Positions 31,004 to 39,227 of a stretch of DNA of 64,000 nucleotides are shown here, in pieces (the first letter of the stretch is position 1; each line of letters starts with the position of its first letter). The DNA comes from an uncultured Acidimicrobiaceae bacterium. Its GTDB lineage: Bacteria; Actinomycetota; Acidimicrobiia; Spongiisociales; UBA5794. A program made the position numbers and the translations under genes. The stretch covers positions 1 to 64,000 of the forward strand of contig CAMYIJ010000023.1 in assembly GCA_947258375.1 (NCBI GenBank), in the 5' to 3' direction. The notes beneath the pieces are model-generated. The model was not told the origin of the DNA. It searched no databases and saw only the letters and a program-made list of their open reading frames with translations.

Positions 31004-32125
31004 ATGCTTGTTGGGGCACCCAAGGAGATCAAGAAGGCCGAGCGACGCGTCGGACTGACGCCGACGAGCGTGAGGGAACTGGTTGCCCATGGTCACGAGG
31101 TACTTGTCGAAACCGGCGCCGGTGTCGGTATTGGAGCCCTCGACGATGCCTATACCGCGGCGGGAGCTCGCATCGCGTCTACTGCGGCCGAGGTCTGGGG
31201 CGAGGCCGAGATGATCGTCAAGGTCAAGGAACCGCAGGCCGGCGAACGTTCGCAGCTGAGTGACGATCAGGTGCTCTTCACCTACCTCCATCTGGCTCCG
31301 GATCCGGACCAGACCAAGGACCTCGTCGAGAGCGGAGCCACCTGCATCGCATACGAGACGGTGACGGACCGCAAGGGCGGGTTGCCGCTGCTGGCTCCGA
31401 TGTCTCAGGTAGCCGGCCGTATGGCGATTCAGGCCGGAGCCCATTGCCTCGAGGCTCCTCACGGCGGCGCCGGGCTCCTGCTGGGCGGCGTGCCGGGTGT
31501 CAAGTCGGCCAGGGTCGTGGTCATCGGTGGCGGCGTCGTTGGGGAACACTCGATACAGATGGCGGCCGGCCTCGGCGCCGAAGTGATCGTTCTCGACCGA
31601 AACATCTCCGTTCTCGACCGCCTGTCTCGGCGGTTCGGAACTGCCCTCGAAACCGTCTACTCGACCACCTCCGCAATCGAGGAGTGGGTCCTTGCCGCCG
31701 ACCTGGTTGTCGGGGCCGTGCTCGTCAAAGGTGACCGGGCGCCGCGGCTCGTCACGGCCGAGATGGTCAAAGCAATGAAGCCCGGCTCGGTGCTGGTCGA
31801 CGTGGCCATCGATCAGGGCGGATGCTTCGAGACATCGCGGCCCACTACGCACGAAGACCCAACGTACGTCATTGACGATGTCGTTCATTACTGCGTTGCG
31901 AACATGCCCGGCGCCGTGCCGCGGACGTCGACGTACGCGCTCAACAATGCCACGTTGCCGTTCACGCTGGCTCTGGCGGACAAGGGTGCCAAGCAGGCGA
32001 TGCTCGATGATGAGCACCTCCGCGGCGGCCTCAACGTCTGCAAGGGCACAGTGACCGAAGAGCACGTCGCTCACGCACTCGGCTACGACTATGTCGAGCC
32101 CGAGGAAGCGCTGGCCAACTGCTGA
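31004..32125 (+). CDS. ald: Alanine dehydrogenase
   Basis: [61 protein letters not shown]. Confidence 0.95.
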   Translation: MLVGAPKEIKKAERRVGLTPTSVRELVAHGHEVLVETGAGVGIGALDDAYTAAGARIASTAAEVWGEAEMIVKVKEPQAGERSQLSDDQVLFTYLHLAPDPDQTKDLVESGATCIAYETVTDRKGGLPLLAPMSQVAGRMAIQAGAHCLEAPHGGAGLLLGGVPGVKSARVVVIGGGVVGEHSIQMAAGLGAEVIVLDRNISVLDRLSRRFGTALETVYSTTSAIEEWVLAADLVVGAVLVKGDRAPRLVTAEMVKAMKPGSVLVDVAIDQGGCFETSRPTTHEDPTYVIDDVVHYCVANMPGAVPRTSTYALNNATLPFTLALADKGAKQAMLDDEHLRGGLNVCKGTVTEEHVAHALGYDYVEPEEALANC

Positions 32126-32132
32126 GGAGAGA

Positions 32133-32906
32133 ATGCCGGAGCCGAGAGTCGCGATAGTCACGGGGGCATCGTCCGGTATCGGAGCGGCGGTTGTGCGCGA
32201 TCTGGCGCAGGCCGGCTGCCACGTAGTCGTCAACTACTCGAAGAACCGAGAAGGCGGCGAGACGGTTGCAGAGGATTGTCGCGCCAACGGCGTGGAAGCG
32301 ATCGTCGCCAAGGGCGACGTATCGTCCGACGCGGATTGTGTTGGGCTGGCGGGCGTGGCGTTGGAGGCCTGGGGCCGAATAGACGTCCTGGTGAACAACG
32401 CCGGGGTGACTCGCTTTGCCGAGGCGTCCGAGCTGGATGCGTTGCAGGCGGCCGATTTCGAGGCCATATTCGCGGTCAACGTGATCGGCAGCTACCAGAT
32501 GACCCGGGCCGCGGTGCCGGCCCTCCGTGAGGCCAACGGATCTGTCGTCAACATCTCATCCGATTCGGGCTTCACCGGCACCGGTTCATCCATCGCATAC
32601 GCGGCCTCGAAGGGGGCGCTCAATACTCTGACGCTGGGTCTGGCGCACAGCCTCGCCCCGCACATTCGTGTCAATGCTGTCTGCCCCGGCTTCGTGAACA
32701 CCGACTGGATGGCACCGGTATTCACCGCCGGGGGGCTGGCAGCCTTCAAGGAGAGGACTGCTGAGGCGGCCCCGCTGCAGCGCATCGCCACCGTGGACGA
32801 CGTCGCCGAGGCCGTTCGTTGGTTGGCGCTCGGCGCACGGTCCGTCACCGGGCAGTTGCTGGTCATGAACGCGGGCACCCATCTGACTGCAGGGGAACTG
32901 CGGTAG
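32133..32906 (+). CDS. SDR-family oxidoreductase (FabG-like)
   Basis: VTGASSGIGAAVVRDLA, YAASKGALNTLT, CPGFVNTDWM. Confidence 0.92.
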   Translation: MPEPRVAIVTGASSGIGAAVVRDLAQAGCHVVVNYSKNREGGETVAEDCRANGVEAIVAKGDVSSDADCVGLAGVALEAWGRIDVLVNNAGVTRFAEASELDALQAADFEAIFAVNVIGSYQMTRAAVPALREANGSVVNISSDSGFTGTGSSIAYAASKGALNTLTLGLAHSLAPHIRVNAVCPGFVNTDWMAPVFTAGGLAAFKERTAEAAPLQRIATVDDVAEAVRWLALGARSVTGQLLVMNAGTHLTAGELR

Positions 32907-32909
32907 CGC

Positions 32910-33806
32910 ATGGCAATGAGTGACCCCTACGACATCGTCGTTCTCGGCAGTCTCAATCAGGACCTGGTCGCCCGCGTTCCCCGAATTCCGGAGCCAGGCG
33001 AGACCGTGCTCGCCACCGGACATTCCACGTTTGCGGGGGGCAAGGGCGCCAACCAGGCGACGGCGGCTGCCCGTCTTGGTGCCCGGGTCGGCATGGTGGG
33101 CAGGGTGGGCGATGACGATTTCGGTCGGCGGCTCATTGCCGGGCTCGCCACCGACGGGATCGACACGCAGTTTGTGACCGTCGACCCCACGGTGGGAAGC
33201 GGGCTGGCGCTGATCAACGTTGAGGAGTCCGGCGAGAACGCCATCACCGTTAGCCCCGGCGCCAACGCCACGGTCGGCGTCGATGACGTCGCCGCCGCAG
33301 CCGAGATGATCGCGGCCGCTTCGATACTGCTTATCCAACTCGAAGTGCCGGTGGCCGCTTTGGCGGCGGCCATCACCGCGGCGCGCGGAACCGTGATCCT
33401 GAATCCGGCTCCGGCCGCGGCGCTCCCTTCCGAGTTGCTGGCGGGGGTCGACATCCTGATCCCCAACGAATCCGAGCTGGCCCTGTTGTCCGCTCTGCCG
33501 GTGACGGACAACACCGAAGTGGTGGCTGCCGCCGGATCGCTCCCCGTGGACGATGTTGTCGTCACGATGGGCGCCGGGGGCGCAATGGTGGTGAAGCGAA
33601 GTGGGGCGACCCACGTCGCGGCACCAACCGTGACTGCCGTTGACACCACGGGAGCGGGGGATGCGTTCTGCGGGGCGCTGGCGGCCGAACTGGCCCGCGG
33701 CGCCTACGTCGAGGCGGCCGTGAGATTCGCGGTTCGCGCCGCCGCCGTCGCGGTTACCCGGCACGGCGCGCAGGCCGCCATGCCCACCCGGGACGAGGTC
33801 TCCTAA
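32910..33806 (+). CDS. rbsK: Ribokinase (PfkB family)
   Basis: VLGSLNQDLVARVPRIPEPGETVLATGHSTFAGGKGANQATAAARLG; DTTGAGDAFCGALA. Confidence 0.92.
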   Translation: MAMSDPYDIVVLGSLNQDLVARVPRIPEPGETVLATGHSTFAGGKGANQATAAARLGARVGMVGRVGDDDFGRRLIAGLATDGIDTQFVTVDPTVGSGLALINVEESGENAITVSPGANATVGVDDVAAAAEMIAAASILLIQLEVPVAALAAAITAARGTVILNPAPAAALPSELLAGVDILIPNESELALLSALPVTDNTEVVAAAGSLPVDDVVVTMGAGGAMVVKRSGATHVAAPTVTAVDTTGAGDAFCGALAAELARGAYVEAAVRFAVRAAAVAVTRHGAQAAMPTRDEVS

Positions 33807-33816
33807 GCTCGCCGCT

Positions 33817-34746
33817 ATGCGCAAGGTCATCATCGATACCGATCCTGGGCAGGATGACGCCGTCGCCATCCTGGCGGCTCTGGCATCTCCTGAGGACTTT
33901 GACGTGCTGGGGATCTGTTCTGTCGCCGGCAACGTGCCCCTGCACCATACGACCCGCAACAGCCTGCAGCTCGTGGAGCTGGCCGGGTCTCGAGTACCCG
34001 TGTACGCCGGTTGTAGCCGTCCCATGGTCAAGGAGCTGGTCACTGCCGAGTACGTTCACGGCCCGACCGGTCTCGACGGTGCCGACCTGCCCGACCCGCA
34101 TCGCGAGCCGGAGGCGACTCACGCGGTTGACTTCCTCGTCGAGACGCTTGGGGCGGCCGAGCCAAGGAGCGTCACCCTGTGCACCCTGGGGCCGTTGACC
34201 AACGTCGGCATGGCACTGGTCCGAGCCCCCGAGATCGCCGACTCGGTCGAGAGCATTGTGGCGATGGGCGGCGGCTTCTTCGAGGGGGGCAACGTGACCC
34301 CTGCTGCGGAGTTCAACATCTACGTCGACCCGCACGCCGCTCACGTCGTCTTCACCAGCGGCATTCCGATCACGCTGATGCCGCTCGATGTGACCCACAA
34401 GGCGCTGGCCAGTGAGCGCCGGGTCGCTCCGTTTCGAGAGCTGGGGACGGCGGCGGGGGACTCCGTGGCCGGGATGCTCACCTTTTTCGACCGACACGAC
34501 ATGGAGAAGTACGGAGCCGACGGGGCGCCGCTCCACGACCCGACAACGGTGGCGTATCTGATCGACCCGGACCTGTTTGCCGGGCGCCGATGTCACGTCG
34601 AGATCGTCCGCGACGGGCCCGCAGAAGGAATGACGATGATCGATTGGTGGATGGTTACCGGCAACGAACCGAACGCCATGGTCATGAACGTGGTCGACTC
34701 GGATGGCTTCTTCACTTTGCTGCTGGAGCGAATCTCCCGGCTGTGA
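33817..34746 (+). CDS. Inosine/uridine-preferring nucleoside hydrolase
   Basis: IIDTDPGQDDAVAILAALASPEDFDVLGICSVAGN; EFNIYVDPHAAHVVF. Confidence 0.94.
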   Translation: MRKVIIDTDPGQDDAVAILAALASPEDFDVLGICSVAGNVPLHHTTRNSLQLVELAGSRVPVYAGCSRPMVKELVTAEYVHGPTGLDGADLPDPHREPEATHAVDFLVETLGAAEPRSVTLCTLGPLTNVGMALVRAPEIADSVESIVAMGGGFFEGGNVTPAAEFNIYVDPHAAHVVFTSGIPITLMPLDVTHKALASERRVAPFRELGTAAGDSVAGMLTFFDRHDMEKYGADGAPLHDPTTVAYLIDPDLFAGRRCHVEIVRDGPAEGMTMIDWWMVTGNEPNAMVMNVVDSDGFFTLLLERISRL

Positions 34747-34748
34747 GC

Positions 34749-35147
34749 ATGTCGGGCTGGTTGTGGCGCAACATCAGATCACTAGTCACTTCTCACTTCG
34801 ATCAACAGCCCTTCGGTCGAATGCCGCGCCTTGATACGGTGGTTTCGGTACGGGAGCGCGGTACGGAGGAGAACGGGCCGGCAGTTGTCCCGGACGTGGG
34901 GGGCGCCGGGCGATCCATAGGTAGGGCAGCGATGGCGATGACCGAGGACCGTGTGTCCCCATTGACTACAAAGGCGTGTGCCTGCAGCGGCCGGATGGTT
35001 CGCTCGGCACTTTCGACGAATCTCTCCGTGCGTCATGTCGGCGAGTCGAGCGCGGACTACTGGTCCATGTCACCGCTCGATGCGTTCACCTGTGTCGACT
35101 GTGGGCGAACAGAGCTCTTCGCCGAGGACCCCAGCGCGATAGCTTAA
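34749..35147 (+). CDS. Small hypothetical protein with putative zinc-ribbon-like Cys pairs
   Basis: Same-frame ORF from ATG 34749; CxC...CxxC; start uncertain (34932 or 34938 are alternatives). Confidence 0.4.
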   Translation: MSGWLWRNIRSLVTSHFDQQPFGRMPRLDTVVSVRERGTEENGPAVVPDVGGAGRSIGRAAMAMTEDRVSPLTTKACACSGRMVRSALSTNLSVRHVGESSADYWSMSPLDAFTCVDCGRTELFAEDPSAIA

Positions 35148-35162
35148 GAAGTGCTCCGTATC

Positions 35163-35323
35163 CAGTACTCCGAGAAGTACTCAGTATCCAGTACTCAGTA
35201 TCCAGTACCGCGTGATCCCGGCTTGGGCACTGATTGCTCCGTACCGAATCACCTGCGAGTGCGGACGAACCTGGCTACTGATTACTGATTACTGAATACT
35301 GAGTACTGAGTACTGAGTACTGC
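35163..35323. repeat. Heptamer tandem repeats in inverted arms
   Basis: Left arm CAGTATC-CAGTACT-CAGTATC-CAGTACC (35182-35209, with a degenerate copy from 35163); right arm TACTGAT-TACTGAT-TACTGAA-TACTGAG-TACTGAG-TACTGAG-TACTG (35276-35322), reverse-complementary. Confidence 0.9.
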
Positions 35324-35363
35324 TAAACACAAATGTGTCACGGGGGGCAGTTACAGTCGCCCC

Positions 35364-36320
35364 ATGGCGCAACTGCATGTTGAGAGCTGGTCTCCGGACT
35401 ACGGCTCGCCTTTCGAATCTGATGCATCTCTTGCCGAGCCCGAGCGCGTGGACGAGTCGGTCGAGATCCCCGGCAAATGGGATCCCATCGCCGGGATCGA
35501 CGACGGGATCGACAAGCTGGCGTTCGTCGATGGAGTGCGTCGCGTCGATGCCCGGCTGACACTTGACGAGACCCCGGCACCCGTTCCCGGGATCTGCGGC
35601 AGCTTCGCCGTCGGCTCCGTCGTGTGGGATCGCAGCGTCCCGCGCTCCGAGGTGACCGACGTCCGGGTGGGGCGGCTGGCCGTGTTCGGGGCCGGCAAGG
35701 GTGCTCCGATCCCCGTCGTGTCGCCGGAGCTTTCGTACCGCTCAGAGTCGGTGCCCGACGCCGACCCGGGCGCTCTGGTAACGAAGTTCCATGGCGCGAT
35801 GCGACGGGCCGAGGGTGAGCTGTCCGAAGAGCTGGCCAAGGGCGGGCTCTTTGTGGTGAGCGATGGGCCGATCAACGACCTGGCAGCGACCGACAAGGTT
35901 GGGTTCATCAAGAGTCACCGGGCCCCTTACCTGTCGGCAGACCGCTCTGAAGTCATCGGCCGTCTCGGGTGTGGCGAGCGCACTCCACTGTTCCTCATCG
36001 GCAAGGGAGGCGCCTATGAGCGGTACTCGTGGTACTTCCGTATAGCCGAGAGGGCGGAAGGCCATTCGTGGACCGGCGTTGTCCGCGGTGAGGTGTCGGC
36101 CGCCCTGGAACGATCGCGTGCCGTCGCAATAGCCGCTCGCACCACCGCAATCATCCCCGCGGTCGCTTCTGAAAGTCACATCGATCCGCGGGCTCCCCAG
36201 AACCTGGTCCCGATTGCCGCGCTCGAGCGAGAGCTGCGGCGCCGCCTCGGCGACCCGGGATACGTGTATCGGGCGCTGCGGTCCGCGATCATGCGTCCCC
36301 AAGTAGCCGGAGTGGTTTGA
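35364..36320 (+). CDS. nurA: NurA-like nuclease
   Basis: FVDGVRRVDARL, VVSDGPI, DPRAPQNLVPIAALERELRRRLGDPGYVYRALR; stop overlaps ATG of HerA-like gene. Confidence 0.85.
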   Translation: MAQLHVESWSPDYGSPFESDASLAEPERVDESVEIPGKWDPIAGIDDGIDKLAFVDGVRRVDARLTLDETPAPVPGICGSFAVGSVVWDRSVPRSEVTDVRVGRLAVFGAGKGAPIPVVSPELSYRSESVPDADPGALVTKFHGAMRRAEGELSEELAKGGLFVVSDGPINDLAATDKVGFIKSHRAPYLSADRSEVIGRLGCGERTPLFLIGKGGAYERYSWYFRIAERAEGHSWTGVVRGEVSAALERSRAVAIAARTTAIIPAVASESHIDPRAPQNLVPIAALERELRRRLGDPGYVYRALRSAIMRPQVAGVV

Positions 36321-38057
36321 TGACAGCAGAGCAAGACAAGACGGTGGACCCGGCGGTGGGTCGAGTGCTCGGCACAGAGCACACCACAACCAGCGAGTTC
36401 CGGGTGCTGCTCGAAGACGATGAGTACCTCCAGCTCGACGATCTCGTTGTCGTCCATACCGAGGTTCCCAAACGCGGCGAAGTCCGCACCTACGGAGTCG
36501 TCACCGAGTCCGAAGCGATCTTCGAGGGCGCCAGCTACGAGAGCGACACGCGTCGGATAGCCGGCGAAGGCACCATGCCCGGAGGGAAGGTGCGGACTGC
36601 CCGTGTGGCGGTCACCCGGGTCGACCCCGAGGTCTGGGTGTCCCCGGACCCCGGCGAACCTGTGGAACGGGCCACCGGTGTCGCCCGCGACAAGGCGCTG
36701 TACGTAGATGAGATGGGCCGACCGCTGCCCGTGGGGGTCGGGCGCGATGGCTCACCGATGTACGTCGATCTCGACTTCTTCGACGGGCGCAAAGGTGGCC
36801 ACATGTCCATCTCGGGGATCAGCGGTGTCGCCACCAAGACCTCGTTCGCCCTGTTCTTCCTGCGGCTCTTGTCGAGCCGGCCCGACATCCTGGGGGAGGG
36901 CGCCGCCAACCTGCGCATCCTTGTGTTCAACGTCAAGGGGGAGGACTTGCTATGGCTCGACAAGCCGAACAAGTACTTCGACGACGCCGCCCGCGAGCAG
37001 TGGCAGCGCCTCGGCGTCGAGCCGGCCCCTTTCCCGTCGGTGTCGTTCTGGCCCACGATCACATTCGGGAGATGTGGTCCTTCCCGACACCGGCGGTCGG
37101 CAGGACAACGTCGCCGCATTCACCTGGACGCCGCGGGAGTTCATCGACGACGGTCTGCTCCGGTTCCTCTTCACAGACGCCAACGATTCGCGTAACCAGA
37201 TCCCTTTCATCGAGGAGCGAGTGCGCGCCCAGCTCAGGCGCTACGCGGTCGACGTCGCGGGGGAGCCCGGCGCGGTTGTCCTGCGTGATCCGCTCGAGGG
37301 GCATCGCCCCGGCGACCAGGTGACGCCTCATCAGGGCGAGGCGGTCATTCGCGATCTGCGGGGTCTCGTCGAGCAGCTCGAAGAGTTCGTCGACCCCGAA
37401 GACGGCGAACCCGAACGGCGCTGGACGGGGCGCACCCAGGCCGGGACGGTTTCCGCCTTCATGCGCCGGCTCCACGCCGCTTCGCACCGCCTCGGCCATT
37501 TGGTGCGCGCCGGCGAGAGCCGCCGCATCGATCGGTCGGCGGCACAGGTGTCCGTTGTCGCCATTCAGACCCTCCACGACCTGGGGCAGCGTTTCGTCGT
37601 CGGTGCCTTGCTCGCCGAGACATTCGCCGAAAAGGAGCGCACCGGCCAGCGGCTGCCGCTGTCGGTGGTTGTGCTCGACGAGCTCAACAAGTACGCCCCG
37701 CGTGAGGGCACCAGCTCACTGAAGGAGATGCTCATCGACATCGCCCAGCGAGGCCGCTCTCTCGGGGTATTGCTCGTCGGGGCACAACAAACGGCCTCGC
37801 GGGTGGCCCAGGAGGTAATGGAGAACGCAGCGATCCGGGTGGCGGGGCGGCTCGACGCCGCCGAAGCCGAACGCTCCGAGTACGGATGGATGCTCCCATC
37901 GACGCGGGCGCGCGCCCGGCTTCTCAAGCCGGGCACCATGGTGGTCAGCCAACCCTCGATCCCGGTACCGCTCGTCGTCGACTTTCCCTTCCCTCCCTGG
38001 GCGACGCGCAAAGAGGAGGTCGACGTTTCCGATGCCGACCCGTTCGACGGCCTGTAG
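36320..38057 (+). CDS. herA: HerA-like DUF87 ATPase, split by a +1 frameshift near 37070
   Basis: N-terminal part in ORF 36317..37195 (HMSISGISGVATKTSFALFFLRLL); C-terminal part in the frame of ORF 36708..38057 (DVVLPDTGGRQDNVAAFTWTPREF...LSVVVLDELNKYAPREGTSSLKEMLIDIAQRGRSLGVLLVGAQQTAS). Confidence 0.82.
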
Positions 38058-38060
38058 TCG

Positions 38061-39227
38061 GTGAAGGCTCTTCACACTTCGGATTGGCACGTCGGCAAAC
38101 GCATCGGCCGGTTCGACCGTGGCGAAGAATACGCCGAGGTCATCGCCGAGGTAGCCGCCATCGCCGACCGCGAAGAGGTCGATCTAGTGCTCCACAGCGG
38201 TGATCTCTTCGATCGACCGACGCCCCCCGTCCCATCGTTGCGGACCGCGTTGAATGGCCTGGTCACGCTCACCGATGGGGGGCGCCGCCCGGTGGTCGCC
38301 ATTGCGGGCAACCACGACTCCGCCGGTTTCTTCGAGACGCTCGCCCCGTACCTCACCCCTACGAACGTCCATCTCGTCGGCGACATCAAGCGGCCCGACG
38401 CCGGCGGCGTGCTCGATCTGGCAACGCCGGGAGGCCGGGCGGTAGTCAGTTGCTTCCCATTCCTGAGAGCGGGGAGAGTCATCGACTTCATCGCCGAGGC
38501 CGACGAGTGGTACAAGAAGTACGCCGATCGGCTGCGTGCCATTGCCGAGGCGTACGCCAGCCACGCCTCGGAGTTGGCCGGCGGCGATGCCGTGACTTTC
38601 CTGGTGTCGCACTTCCTCGTCGGAGGCTCCAGAGTCCACGGCCACGGGGCGCCGCGCGGAGAGAGGGCACTCCACATGGGGGAGGCGTATGCGGGGACCG
38701 CCGAGGCCATTCCGCCGGGGCCGCAGTATGTAGCCATGGGCCACATCCACGCGCCGCAATCGGTCGCCGGGGCTCGGGTGCCCGCAGAGTATGCCGGTTC
38801 ATTGCTCGAACTGGACTTCGGCGAGGCCGGCGAACAGAAACGGGTTGTTGTGGTCGAAGCCGAGCCCGGGCTGCCGGCGTCGGTCCGCAGCGTGCCGCTC
38901 AGCGGGGGTCGCCGCCTCGTGCGGGCTCGCGGCAGCTGGGGTGACCTCGTTGCTCGCGACGATCTGCGTGAGGCCTACCTGGACCTCACCGTCGAGACCG
39001 CCGGCCCCGATCCGGGGCTCGCCGACCGGGTGCGAGAGGAATTCGACTTCGTCGTCAAGGTCCAGGCGGACTATCCAAGAGCAGCCGATGACGGCGGGGA
39101 GCGGCCGGCCCGCTCGCTCGAGGAGCTCTTCGCCGACTACATCCTGGATCGCGACGGTACGCCGGCCGACCCGGCCCTGTTGGATGCCTTTCGCGAGGTG
39201 ATGGAGCTGGTCGATGCGCCCGCTTGA
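38061..39227 (+). CDS. sbcD: SbcD/Mre11-like exonuclease subunit
   Basis: LHTSDWHVGKRIGRFDR, LHSGDLFDRPTPP, IAGNHDSAGF; GTG start at 38061. Confidence 0.94.
   Translation: MKALHTSDWHVGKRIGRFDRGEEYAEVIAEVAAIADREEVDLVLHSGDLFDRPTPPVPSLRTALNGLVTLTDGGRRPVVAIAGNHDSAGFFETLAPYLTPTNVHLVGDIKRPDAGGVLDLATPGGRAVVSCFPFLRAGRVIDFIAEADEWYKKYADRLRAIAEAYASHASELAGGDAVTFLVSHFLVGGSRVHGHGAPRGERALHMGEAYAGTAEAIPPGPQYVAMGHIHAPQSVAGARVPAEYAGSLLELDFGEAGEQKRVVVVEAEPGLPASVRSVPLSGGRRLVRARGSWGDLVARDDLREAYLDLTVETAGPDPGLADRVREEFDFVVKVQADYPRAADDGGERPARSLEELFADYILDRDGTPADPALLDAFREVMELVDAPA

Noticed and set aside
30953-32233. 426-aa minus-strand ORF over alanine dehydrogenase
   Set aside because: Shadow of a well-supported ald gene.
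32586-34043. 485-aa minus-strand ORF over SDR and ribokinase genes
   Set aside because: Spans two confident genes on the opposite strand; no motif.
35163-35323. CRISPR array interpretation of the AGTACTG repeats
   Set aside because: 7-bp contiguous units without spacers and in inverted arms; no cas genes nearby.
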